The notes: generated from the letters alone by a model not told the origin. A stretch of 16,823 nt of DNA from Entrophospora sp. SA101 (GCA_958430865.1 CAUDNR010002112.1:183530-200352); one strand, 5' to 3'; counted from the stretch's first letter, positions 1-8,440 are shown. Made by a program: numbers and translations.

Positions 1-345
1 ACTTTGCAGATCGTTAAATTGGCCAATAAGAATGCAAGATCGTGATATTATTTTGTGTAAAGAATACTTCAAAAGTCAAAATTAGCAAAATTCTTGGTTT
101 TTCTGGAAGGATGGCCATGTCAATCTCCTGACCTAAATCCAATTGAACATTTGTGGAATGAACTAGAGACTTGTTTTTGAAAAAAACCTAAGCCAACAAA
201 AAACTTAGGGAGTTAGAGGCACTTTTAATTGAAGAATGGGATAAAATTCCAGAAGATGTGTACATGAAATTAATCGAAAGCATACCTCATAGAATTGAGG
301 CATTATTGCAAGTAATAGATGGCCCACGAAATATTAAATTAATAA
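1..345 (+). pseudogene. Tc1/mariner transposase, degenerate C-terminal part
   Basis: This is the 3' part of a Tc1-type DDE transposase. Frame 2 (about 2-77) reads MQDRD then LCKEYFKSQN, matching the QDND..LCKxYF block around the second catalytic Asp. Frame 1 (70-177) carries WPCQSPDLNPIEHLWNELE, the block with the final catalytic Glu of DD34E enzymes. A TGA at 178-180 follows, then KKPKPTK, then a shift to frame 3 near 202-209, which reads EALLIEEWDKIPEDVYMKL and SIPHRIEAL up to about 330. At least two frameshifts and one nonsense codon make it non-functional. The N-terminal DNA-binding half lies outside the window or is lost. The family call is secure from these motifs; the exact boundaries are not. 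Confidence 0.9.
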
Positions 346-774
346 GAGGTTTAGATCTGTTGTCAAGGTTTTTAAAAAATATGAAATTTTATATGCTGGA
401 TCTCCGGAACATATGCCACAAGTTGATATAATTTTTTGTACAATTATTATGTACGTTTTTGCGTAAATGGTGTATTTAGGGTGACCGATACTTTTGCTAA
501 GCTTGCCTTTATTTACTTTTCTAAAGTTAGAGACAGAAATGATCACACCGAAATTGATGTTATTGTAAAAGCATGAACTTACATTGTCGACGAGTTGCAA
601 AATGGAGATGGAATACATTGTAAATGGTAAACAAAGAATATCTTTTTGGACTCTAACAAGCGTATAAACTTATGAATATTTTTGTACATCGGAAACGAAT
701 CGTTTTGTCCTTTGTGCCAATCCGCAATTTATGATAGGGGTAACATATGTGATGTCTGATTTTAAAGTCTCGCA
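346..774. other. Tc1 3' flank and unassigned A+T-rich DNA
   Basis: No coding sequence is supported here. About 135 bases after the transposase remnant, positions 477-500 read GGTGACCGATACTTTTGC. Its complement, GCAAAAGTATCGGTCACC, has the CAAAAGTAT core common in Tc1-type terminal inverted repeats, so this is probably the decayed right end of the same element. The rest shows no recognisable gene or repeat. Confidence 0.35.
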
Positions 775-1449
775 GGAATAGATCTTGGTGAGTGGGAATT
801 TGCTGCCGAAGCAACTCCAGCTAAAGCAATTGGAGGCCGTTGTCGCTCAGCTGGAATCAACCAATCAATTTTAAATATCCTTTTGAGCAGAAAGTTGACT
901 GATGAGCAAGTGAAATTCCATTTTGCAAATTGCTGGAGTTTGTGGACAAGTAGAAAACCTGGTAAGTAAATGTCTTTTATGTTTGTTTTTCCCGGCTCAA
1001 CATTTGAGTTACCAACAAAATTGGCTCACATCGGGGAATTAAAATCCACAATAAAGATTTTTAACTATGCAATGGTAAGCACTAAAAGTTGGTTGAAAAT
1101 TATGAATTAGTTTTTTCCTATATTAACATCAAAGAAAATGACATGTTATTTAAACATTTTTGCGCAGGAAATATATGAAAAAGTCAATAAAATGTTTTAT
1201 GAACTGGACCATGGGCATAACTTACTTAAGGATATCTTCAAAGTTGATGATTACAATGCAAATCAACATTCCATGGTGACACCAAAGAATAAATCTCAAG
1301 TATTAACCGTGATTGAAGAAATGAAAAGTAAAGCAGGAAAACATTGATGGAGTACTTTTTTTTTGGATAGGAAAGAGAACAGTTATTTATTTGATGTAAT
1401 AAACAAGGACGATGATGATCTTGAGTTTTTTATGTACAAGAGTAAGTAA
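775..1449 (+). pseudogene. degenerate multi-exon gene of an uncharacterised fungal family
   Basis: Open pieces in the same order and orientation make one broken gene. Frame 1 (775-922) reads GIDLGEWEFAAEATPAKAIG and ends KLTDEQVKF. Frame 2 (923-961) reads LQIAGVCGQVENL. Frame 1 resumes at 976-1074 with FMFVFPGSTFELPTKL and GELKSTIKIFNYAM. A clean intron (1075-1167, GTAAGC..GCGCAG) joins in phase to EIYEKVNKMFYELDHG at 1168. A TGA at 1345-1347 interrupts the frame, which then continues to TAA at 1447-1449. From memory it resembles a repeated family of uncharacterised proteins in Rhizophagus-type fungi with an FAAEATPAKAIG..FPGxxFELPTK pattern; I know no function. Two frameshifts and a nonsense codon indicate a pseudogene. 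The upstream exons are not visible. Confidence 0.6.
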
Positions 1450-1592
1450 TCTTGTAAAATAACATGGGCATAAGAGTAATTTCTATATATAATAACACAA
1501 GATTGGCGCTAGTTTTTTATTCTATGAATTTATAAATAAATAATATTTTTATATTTGAAAATATATAATAAATTTTATTACGTAAAATAAAA

Positions 1593-2026
1593 TTAACGTC
1601 TATAATAATGACGTTTGAAGTGAAAATGTAGTTGCAAAACTCCACGATCAAAACTTGATTTGAATCCTTTTTTGTGAGAATATTCCCATTCGCGATTAAC
1701 AATACGAAATGCAATATCCTACAAAAAAAATGATAATGCATCATTATCACAATAAATAAAAATTTACCATCATCATAAAAATATTAAATTACCTCGTATG
1801 GCGGTCCAGCAATGAATCTTATTAGTACTGTATCAGTATTACCAGGCTCCCTTTCAATTTTATAGGTTGGAGCTTTAGTTTTATTAATTAGATCAGGATA
1901 AAATATGTTGAATTTATATCCTTGCACAACTTTTGGAGGCGGATTGTCACTGTCATAATGTGTTTGGTTATATTTATTTTTATTTTTATTTTTATATTCA
2001 AAATTCATATATTCATTTGTATTCAT
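1593..2026 (-). CDS. cactin C-terminal domain, 5'-truncated gene copy (119 aa)
   Basis: Two exons on the minus strand: 2026-1793 (78 codons) and 1718-1593 (41 codons plus TAA). The 74-bp intron has GTAATT and TTTGTAG ends and joins in phase between GGPPYE-type residues and DIAF. The product contains NKYNQTHYDSDNPPPKVVQG, YKFNIFYPDLI, KAPTYKI, RFIAGPPYE, DIAFRIVNREWEYSHKKGFK and the terminal FKRHYYRR, the hallmark C-terminal domain of cactin, a conserved nuclear spliceosome-associated protein. Normal cactins are several hundred residues long with coiled-coil and mid domains. None of that is seen upstream, and even the start of the C-terminal domain is replaced by an Asn/Lys/Tyr-rich leader made of AAAAAT repeats. 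An in-frame TAA precedes the ATG by about 12 bases. RFIAGPPYE has Ile where His is usual. It may be a partial duplicate, or the last exons of a gene with a distant upstream part. Confidence 0.85.
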
Positions 2027-2667
2027 GTCACCAACTTATTTATTTATAGGAAATGTCAGATATATATATATAGTATTATATAATGGATGACAATTCATGA
2101 TCAAAGGTAAAGTGTTGATTTGATGAAGTCAATGAAAAGTTGAAAAGTAAATAATATATTAGACTTTATAACAAAAAACCAAGCCTATGTATTAAAACAT
2201 TCAATAAAGAAATACTATATTAATTTTTTATTTATTATAAACATTTTATTTTTATCAATTTGGAACTAAATTTCCTTCCCTCCGATATTAATATTGGTTT
2301 TTCAAATTTGCGTAACGATCTTCAAGCCAATAAAATTTAATTTTTGCGTGATATCTGTAAAGGAGATCGTCACATAATTTAGCCAATAAAATCAAATGTC
2401 CACTATGCTTAGAAAAAGTCTATTATAACAATTGAAAAAAAAAATAACCAAAATCTGTGTAACTTCTATTAACTAATTAATTAATTTTTTGCAATATAAT
2501 ATATATACTAGAAACAAAAAACAATTTAATTTAATATGATCAGTGTACTCACATTGCCTACAAAGGTGCCAATCTAAATGGTTGATATTCTTGGACTATA
2601 TTCAAGTCAAAATCAAAAAAAAAAAGTCAACACACTAAAAGAAAGCATGACAAAAAGATTAAATTAA
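2027..2667. other. gene-less A+T-rich stretch with a small inverted repeat
   Basis: No cactin exons are visible upstream of the truncated gene on the minus strand. A short TA run lies near 2060. An imperfect inverted repeat pairs 2308-2321 (TTGCGTAACGATCT) with 2364-2377 (AGATCGTCACATAA), 11 of 14 positions matching. It encloses GCCAATAAAATTTAATTT, and another GCCAATAAAAT lies at 2382-2392, just beyond the right arm. This could be a tiny MITE remnant. Nothing else is recognised. Confidence 0.35.
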
Positions 2668-3120
2668 ATGGATAACAAAAATACAGTTGATGATGATCTA
2701 GGTAATGTTGAATCAGCAACAATGGAAATTTTATTAGAACATGCAAAAAAACATTTTTTGATGGTAAATTTTGTTTTTACAGTCAAGTCTCGTTATAACG
2801 AATTCCGAACTAGTACAAATTTAGAAAGTATCTGCAGAAATATCCAATTAAACCCAATATTTCTGCAGATACTTTCTAAATTTGTACTAGTTCGGAATTC
2901 GTTATAACGAGACTTGACTGTATTTAATAAATTTGTTTGATTTTCCATACATTGTTATGTTAGTCTTAATCATATAACTTAAATTGGTTGTGTTTACAAG
3001 ATATTCATTATATTAAGGTTATTTTGATTATATCAGGAGATATGGTCAAGAGAAGAATTAGGAAGAGAGTTATGCTTCAACCAAGTCAAAAACCAACCTT
3101 TTAAATACATTTTCGAGTAG
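2668..3120 (+). CDS. possible two-exon microprotein gene (59 aa) with a MITE in its intron
   Basis: Exon 1 (2668-2763) reads from ATG through MDNKNTVDDDLGNVESATME and ends KKHFLM, immediately followed by GTAAAT. A phase-0 join to the acceptor ATATATCAG-type site at 3035-3036 (TTATATCAG) gives exon 2 (3037-3120), EIWSREELGRELCFNQVKNQ PFKYIFE then TAG. The intron is 273 bp, 130 bp without the MITE and its duplicated TA. The product is acidic at its N-terminus and I recognise no family. Support is the fitting splice sites, phase and a sequence that looks protein-like. It could also be two exons of a larger or decayed gene, since GTAGTA after the last Glu might act as another donor. Confidence 0.35.
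2780..2920. mobile_element. pogo/Tc1-type MITE, 141 bp, perfect 64-bp arms
   Basis: Positions 2780-2843 and 2857-2920 are exact reverse complements over all 64 bases, separated by a 13-base loop (2844-2856). The element starts CAGTCAAGTCTCGTTATAAC and is bounded by TA on both sides (2778-2779 and 2921-2922), the target duplication of the Tc1/mariner/pogo superfamily. The CAGT start and TCGTTATAACGAA core suggest the pogo/Tigger branch. It has no coding capacity. Identical arms imply recent insertion or arm homogenisation. It lies inside the putative intron of the microgene, and a transcript would fold into a 64-bp hairpin. Confidence 0.92.
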
Positions 3121-3842
3121 TACAATTTAATTTATTTCAAAGGTTGTCACATGGTTGCTTCCAACTTCTTAAATTCATACCATTTGTTAACAAACAATTG
3201 TTGGTGAAGTGATTGTTGGCAAATGAATCAAACCAACATTTATTTTTATGTTATCAAATTTATGATTTTGGTTGGTCAATTAACAATTGCATGGGTTAAA
3301 AATTTTGATCTTGTGCATATCCAAATGATGTTTGACATCTAAATGTGCTATTCTTAAGCATGCAGGGCATTATACTTTAATTCCTATTGCTTCAATGACA
3401 AATACAGTGCATATTACACCAAAATTTAGTAACCTGGGAATTTACTTTGTAAATAATTATATTAAATATACTAAATAATTGCTTAATAATTAAATGCTTT
3501 TTAAATAATAAATTTAAAAGCATAATGGGCATTCATTTATCACATTGTGACTTTGATTACATTGGCTAAATGTTACAATGAACACCCTCCAAAAAATCAA
3601 ATTTTATTGACTTGAAGATCTTTTACAAAAATAAAATTTTTATTATTTAAAGTTGTACACTTACTTCCTGGACAAAAGTATAGGGAAACCTGCAGATCAT
3701 TGCAAATAATTGAATAAAGTGACATGACAAGAACTAAAAATTTTACTACCTCAATCACACCTGCTTATTAAGTAAAAATTAATCTTCATATTGAATACTA
3801 TAATATACTGAAGTTTCATCACATATAAATAAAAACATTGTT
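3121..3842. other. gene-less A+T-rich flank with a Tc1-TIR-like motif
   Basis: No credible coding region. Positions 3672-3692 contain GGACAAAAGTATAGGGAAAC, closely resembling the terminal inverted repeats of Tc1-type elements. A Tc1 C-terminal coding scrap lies beyond the hAT stack at 7500-7562, so this may be the left end of a Tc1 element that received the hAT insertions. A degenerate CATTTGTTAAC..GTTGGCAAATG inverted pair lies near 3180-3226. The rest is not recognised. Confidence 0.35.
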
Positions 3843-3850
3843 GTTTTACA
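3843..3850. repeat. 8-bp target site duplication of the outer hAT-like element
   Basis: GTTTTACA at 3843-3850 is repeated exactly at 7291-7298, immediately outside the two 12-bp terminal inverted repeats of the outer element. Eight-base duplications are typical of the hAT superfamily. Confidence 0.85.
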
Positions 3851-3968
3851 TAGTGGTTGTATACGTTGATTATCCAGGTGTTTGAGCAATTATTCAATCA
3901 ATAAAACTCAACATCCAGATAATTGGTCAGTCAATAGAATTCAACACCCGAATAATTGGTCATTCACT

Positions 3969-4010
3969 GAATATCTGCTGAATATCTGTTAAATATCCGT
4001 TAAATATTAA
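3969..4010. repeat. short tandem repeat, about 11-bp period
   Basis: GAATATCTGCT, GAATATCTGTT, AAATATCCGTT and AAATATT follow one another, nearly four copies of an 11-base unit inside the left half of the outer hAT-like element. Just upstream, CAACATCCAGATAATTGGTC and CAACACCCGAATAATTGGTC (about 3909-3962) form a separate two-copy repeat. Such subterminal repeats often serve as transposase binding sites in hAT elements; that role is inferred. Confidence 0.6.
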
Positions 4011-4197
4011 ATTTATTTAAAAAAAAATTTTTTATTCATCAGAAAAAATATAATAAATTTTTATTCATCAAGATCAAGAAAACTATTTTCAACACACACA
4101 TTGCATATTTTTTTTAAGAAATACGATTCTTTCAAATAATAATGAGTTCAATTTTGTTTACATTAATTATGTGGATAAAATTTTTTATTTTTTATAT

Positions 4198-4205
4198 TCT
4201 GTACC
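4198..4205. repeat. 8-bp target site duplication of the inner hAT element
   Basis: TCTGTACC at 4198-4205 is repeated exactly at 7151-7158, directly abutting the inverted repeats of the inner element. This is the canonical hAT footprint and fixes the element boundaries. Confidence 0.93.
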
Positions 4206-4230
4206 TAGGGTTGTTAAATGGAGCATAATG
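4206..4230 (+). repeat. left terminal inverted repeat of the inner hAT
   Basis: TAGGGTTGTTAAATGGAGCA continues to CATAATG. It pairs with 7127-7150 on the other strand with one extra A and one G/A difference. It starts immediately after the TSD. Confidence 0.9.
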
Positions 4231-4583
4231 TTCTGGCATCAACCCGGGTTATGTACCACTCCATCATGGAGTGGGTTAAGATTTCTAATTTTTTGTACTA
4301 ACCCAGAGCAAAATATTTTATTATAACCTGGGTTACTATATAATTTTGCTCCGGGTTGCTCCAAATTATTTTGGTAAAATAATTTGTTCGCGAATTATAT
4401 TTTTCTTCTACATAATATTGTAATTTTTTTTTTGGCTGGTTTCTATTTTATGACTAACCTTTTTATTATACTAAAATGTGACTTTTAAAATTAATAAAAA
4501 TTTTACAAGTTTTCCATTACACAAGAATAAAAATTTATCGAACAAGGGAATTGTAGAAATCTATAAAATATATCCAATTTATT

Positions 4584-6593
4584 ATGAATAAAAAACAAAA
4601 AATTTGTGAAAATTTACATGAAATACTTTCAGATAGTGAGCCTGAACCATCAGGTGAATCATTATTAAATATAAATAGAGAAGAAAGTGAGATTAATTTG
4701 ATTTTTAGTCAAGAAGATAATGAAAGTTTAGTTACTACTCCTACAACTATAACTACTACAAGTACAAGTACAACTAATAATACTATACAAGAAAATGAAT
4801 CTAATTCATCAAACATTTCAAGTGAAACTTCTTGGGTTTGGGAATTTTTTTCAAAAGAATATAATGATAAACAAGAAATTATTACATATATTTGTATAAT
4901 ATGTAAAAATCGGTATAAGCCATCTAATACTCCAGGTACACTTGCAAGACATCTAACTACAAAACACAATAGTAAAATTGGAAAAGTACAAAGTACTTTA
5001 GATAAATTTGCACCTAAACCATATGCAAAATCAGAAAAACGATATCAACAACTTACAAATACAATTGTAGATTTTATTGTTTGTTGTCAACTTCCTTTTG
5101 CTATTGTGGATAATCCATATTTTACTACAATGTTAAATACTTTTGATGGACGTTACCAAGTGCCATGTAGACAAACTATTAAATCAGAAATAATAAACAA
5201 TTATAATAATATGAAAAAAAAAATTTTACAAGAACTTTCACAAACAAAAAAAATATCAATTACATGTGATATTTGGAGTTCAATTACGATTAAATCATAT
5301 TTTGGCATTACAGTTCATTTTATAGATCATAATTGGAAATTACAACATTTTTTACTTGATCTTTTATATTTTCCAGGATCACATTCAGCAGTTCGAATTC
5401 AACAATTAATTTTACAAGCTTTAGATGATGCAAAAATTACTAAAAAATTATTAGGAATTACAATGGATAATGCACAATCTATGATTGCAGCAGCTAGAGA
5501 GCTTAAAATAAAATTAGAAAATCAAGAATTTGTTCATCAACGTTGTGCTGCACGTATTTTAAATATTGCAGTTCAACATGGTTTGCAATTATCAGATCCT
5601 ATTATAAAAAAGGTTAGAGATTTTATAGTAAAGATTTGACAATCAACAAGACTTAGTGATTCAATAAGAACAATTTGTCAACTTGAAAAGATTCCAGAAT
5701 TAAAACCAGATTTAGATGTAGAAACTTGATGGAATAGTACTTATTTAATGTTAAACAAATTTCATCGAATGAGAAATATTTTAGATATTCTTGTTGCAAA
5801 AAATCGAGAATTAGGAATTTTTTATATACAAGATAATGAATGGCAAAATATTGAAAATATAATTCAATTACTTGAACCAATATTTTTAGCAACAGAAATA
5901 TTATCATCATCAACTTATCCAACAATAAGTGATGTACAATTAATTTTTATTGGATTACTTCGACATCTAGAATCTTTTATTCAAAATCAAAATAATTTAG
6001 AAGATTGTGTAATGGCTAATTCAATTAGTTTTAAATTAAAAGAATATTGGAAAAATATAGAAGAATCAACAACAATTGCTACCTTATTAGATCCATGATC
6101 TAAAACAAAAACATTTCAAGATTATGATAAATGTGATGAAGCAATTTCATCATTACAAAACCTTATGCCATTATATAAAATTAATAATCAATTAGGAAAC
6201 ACTAGAATTAATACACAATCACAAGAAAATAAAAGATCATATTTTGAATTTCTTCTTACTGATCAAACTTCTGAAGAAAGACCTACAGATGATGAAATAA
6301 CTCGATATATATCAGCACCTATTATTAATACTAATCCATTAGAATGGTGGCAACGTTTTGAAAAAGATTTTCCTATTCTTTCACAAATAGCATTATGTTA
6401 TTTAAGTATTCAAGGTTCTAGTGTACCCTCAGAACAAGCATTTTCCATGGCATCAAATACAATTACCAAGATTCGATGTAATTTGAAACCTGAAACCACA
6501 CGTGCAGTTATGTGTTTAAAAAGTTGGATTCAACAAGTTCGAGATAAAAAAGAAAGTGATAAGTTTGAAGAATCTTTTTTTTTGGAGTGTTAA
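4584..6593 (+). pseudogene. hAT transposase (BED finger), three in-frame TGA codons
   Basis: One frame of 669 codons runs from ATG 4584 to TAA 6591-6593, broken only by TGA at codons 352 (5637), 382 (5727) and 505 (6096). Domain order: acidic Ser/Thr-rich leader (1-80) with a Thr/Ser homopolymer (51-65); BED zinc finger (about 84-130; Cys104, Cys107, His123, His128); RNase H-like core with CDIWSS (Asp229) and GITMDNA (Asp295); RCAARIL (321-326); then the C-terminal hAT dimerisation region with EWWQRF, YLSIQGSSVPSEQAFSM, where Glu617 is the expected third catalytic acid. The stops replace the Arg expected in KI-R-QSTRLSD, VET-R-WNST (the hAT RW motif) and LDP-R-SK. Arg324 stands where the family CxxH motif has His. 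At least eight other CGA codons survive. The length is normal for an autonomous hAT transposase. Confidence 0.95.
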
Positions 6594-7010
6594 TAATTAA
6601 TATTATAGTTTATTATTATTATTTTATTATTAAATATTTCTAATATCTAATCTTTTAAAACAGTAGTACATAAATCTATATTTAATAATAGATCTATGTG
6701 ATCAAATTTATAATTTTTGAATAATTATTTTTATGATTATTTACGTGATAAAAAATTATATAAAGATCTATTTTTTGTAGGGTGGTGGTTGGGGGAATGG
6801 CGGTAAAACTAAGTTTTTTTTTTGAAAATTTAATTCAAGTAAAATTTTATTTTTACAATTATTATTCAATTTTTAAACATTTAATAAAAAGGAAATTAAG
6901 TTTGGAATCAAAATATATAATTATATTTGATATTACTATGCAAGTTTTAAAAATATTATAATTTAAAAATCAGATATAATTTTTTTTTACTTTAATAATT
7001 ATAATTATTA
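6594..7010. other. 3' non-coding part of the inner hAT
   Basis: A+T-rich untranslated DNA between the transposase stop and the right subterminal repeats. An AATAAA lies near 6883 and could serve as a polyadenylation signal. A short G-rich patch at 6780-6802 (GGGTGGTGGTTGGGGGAATG) stands out. No second gene is seen. Confidence 0.5.
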
Positions 7011-7126
7011 CTCCATGGAGCAACCTGAGTAACCCGGAGTAACCCATGGAGTATTAGCCCAGTACATTTAACCCGGGTTGGGTTGGGTTAACCTTTGCTC
7101 CACTATAATATGAACCCAACCCAACC

Positions 7127-7150
7127 CATTATGTTCCATTAACAACCCTA
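7127..7150 (-). repeat. right terminal inverted repeat of the inner hAT
   Basis: The sequence starts CATTATGTTCCATTAACAAC and ends CCTA, immediately before the TSD copy at 7151-7158. Upstream of it, 7010-7126 holds several AACCC/GGGTT and CTCCATGGAG motifs matching those of the left end. Confidence 0.9.
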
Positions 7151-7499
7151 TCTGTACCACTGATTATTCACCAATTATTTGGTGAAATTTTCAACACCCG
7201 ATTAATTAATCAATGAAAATTTTTCAATACCCAATTAACCAGATAATTGGTGAATAATTGGTGAATATCATTTGGCAGATACAACCACTAGTTTTACAAA
7301 CCTTAAAAGATAAAAATGAAAATTTCAGAATTTTCTGAAAAATGTTTGACTCAAAAATTGACTGCAATAGCAAGTTCTAATGACCTTTGTGGTATAAGTA
7401 AAAAATGTGTCTCATGTTCGAAATTAGTTATTTGCAGAATTTCATGAAGTTTGCCATATTATTTCTCAATTTATGGACAAAAAAAATTAATAAATAATA

Positions 7500-7562
7500 G
7501 ATAGTATGCCACGAAGGGTTGATGCTGTTTTAGAAAGTAGAGGAAACCGACAAGATATTAAT
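7500..7562 (+). pseudogene. Tc1 transposase, extreme C-terminal scrap
   Basis: The frame at 7500 reads DSMPRRVDAVLESRGNRQDI, matching the conserved end of Tc1 transposases (S-M-P-R-R-V/I-x-A-V) and parallel to SIPHRIEAL in the remnant at the window start. Nothing recognisable as the rest of the catalytic domain precedes it in 7299-7499, so the element is internally deleted. With the TIR-like motif at 3672 it brackets the hAT stack. Confidence 0.55.
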
Positions 7563-7715
7563 TGCTTTTCAATAAATTTTATATGATGAAACGAGGCTTA
7601 CTGTAGAGTTAGGCCTTTATATATTATATATTTTTTGGTGCTTTATAGATATAACATTAATAATAGTTTGCTTATTTTTAATACATAGGATTTTGAAAGT
7701 CAAGGCAAAGATCAC

Positions 7716-7752
<37 letters not shown>

Positions 7753-8440
7753 CCATAAATTATATTATTTAATAGATTTTCTTATTGTGTAGCATTTCTA
7801 ATCATCCAACTAGTGATGTTAGCCAGTAGAAAAACCTTAGCCAGCTAAGCTGGCTAAGAACTTGAATAAAATTTTTATCTAATAATTTAGTAGACAAATG
7901 TCATACTTTGTATGAATTCACTAAAAATCGGGGTTTTTTATTATTTTACTAAATGTTGTGTGTGAAATTTAAATTGGCCAATCAGAAATTTGTATCCAAA
8001 AATAAATAAAATCACTGCTGATGAATATGGTAAAAAATTCTAGCCAGCTAACATTTGATCAAATGAATTCTTGCAATCCACCATACAGCAATATTGAATA
8101 TGTGGGAACCACAATGGTATGACCATTATTATTATTTGTAAAAACATTCATTTCTTATTTCCCCTCCAAATTATTTGAAAGTCACACTCAAATTAGCCAA
8201 TTGGAATATTGTAACCCACCCCAAAATTTAATTAATTTTCATGCACAACATTACCAATTGCTGCAGCATTATTAGTTGTTATGCTCAATATTTTTGATGA
8301 TAAATCTAATTCTTCTAAAAAGACTTTTTATTGCATGTACTATATTTACAGCATTACAAGTAAGATTCATGAAATATTAAATATTATTAAAAATTCATAA
8401 TTTTCTTTTATGAACAATAAAAAAATAAACTTAGTTAAAT
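7563..8440. other. gene-less stretch with TA microsatellite and palindrome
   Basis: A perfect TA dinucleotide run spans 7723-7751. A 23-base perfect palindrome with one central base lies at 7836-7858 (arms CTTAGCCAGCT / AGCTGGCTAAG). A related TAGCCAGCTAACA occurs at 8041-8053, and ATGTTAGCCAG at 7816, so 7816-8054 could be a small MITE, though no target duplication is evident. AAATTGGCCAATCAGAAA at 7971 resembles AAATTGGCCAATAAGAAT at 16. No coding region is supported. Confidence 0.4.

Larger units (their letters stand above)
4206..7150 (+). mobile_element. hAT transposon, 2945 bp, nearly intact
   Basis: The element is delimited by an 8-bp duplication and imperfect inverted repeats: TAGGGTTGTTAAATGGAGCA.. 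at 4206-4230 and the complement of TAGGGTTGTTAATGGAACAT.. at 7127-7150, differing by one indel and one substitution. Both subterminal zones (4206-4380 and 7010-7150) are unusually GC-rich and packed with CCATGGAG/CTCC and AACCCGGGTTA-like motifs in both orientations, which fit transposase binding sites. A single transposase frame (4584-6593) fills the interior with no frameshift. It inserted into the older hAT-like element at 3851-7290. Three nonsense codons mean this copy is now non-autonomous. Confidence 0.95.
3851..7290. mobile_element. outer non-autonomous hAT-like element, split by an inner hAT
   Basis: The ends are TAGTGGTTGTAT (3851-3862) and its exact complement ATACAACCACTA (7279-7290), flanked by an 8-bp duplication. 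Removing the inner hAT and one copy of its duplication leaves 487 bp (3851-4205 plus 7159-7290) with no coding sequence, so it would have needed a transposase in trans. Both halves carry subterminal motifs such as ATAATTGGT and TTCAACACCCGA. The left half also has an 11-bp tandem repeat. The superfamily call rests on TSD length and TIR form, since there is no protein. Confidence 0.82.

Noticed and set aside
2668..2907. A continuous 79-codon gene reading through the MITE arm
   Set aside because: Half of the frame lies inside the inverted repeat, whose TIRs and TA duplications explain it. A splice at 2763 gives a better product.
4709..5925. Minus-strand open frames opposite the hAT transposase
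   Set aside because: They are shadows of the clearly coding plus strand.
5637..6098. TGA as a reassigned sense codon in this genome
   Set aside because: The stops occur only in transposon or pseudogene frames, at Arg sites explained by CGA-to-TGA mutation. The intact SFT2 and cactin frames contain no internal TGA.
7816..8054. A MITE with ATGTTAGC ends
   Set aside because: The ends match over only about eight bases and no target duplication is visible, so it is mentioned only as a possibility.
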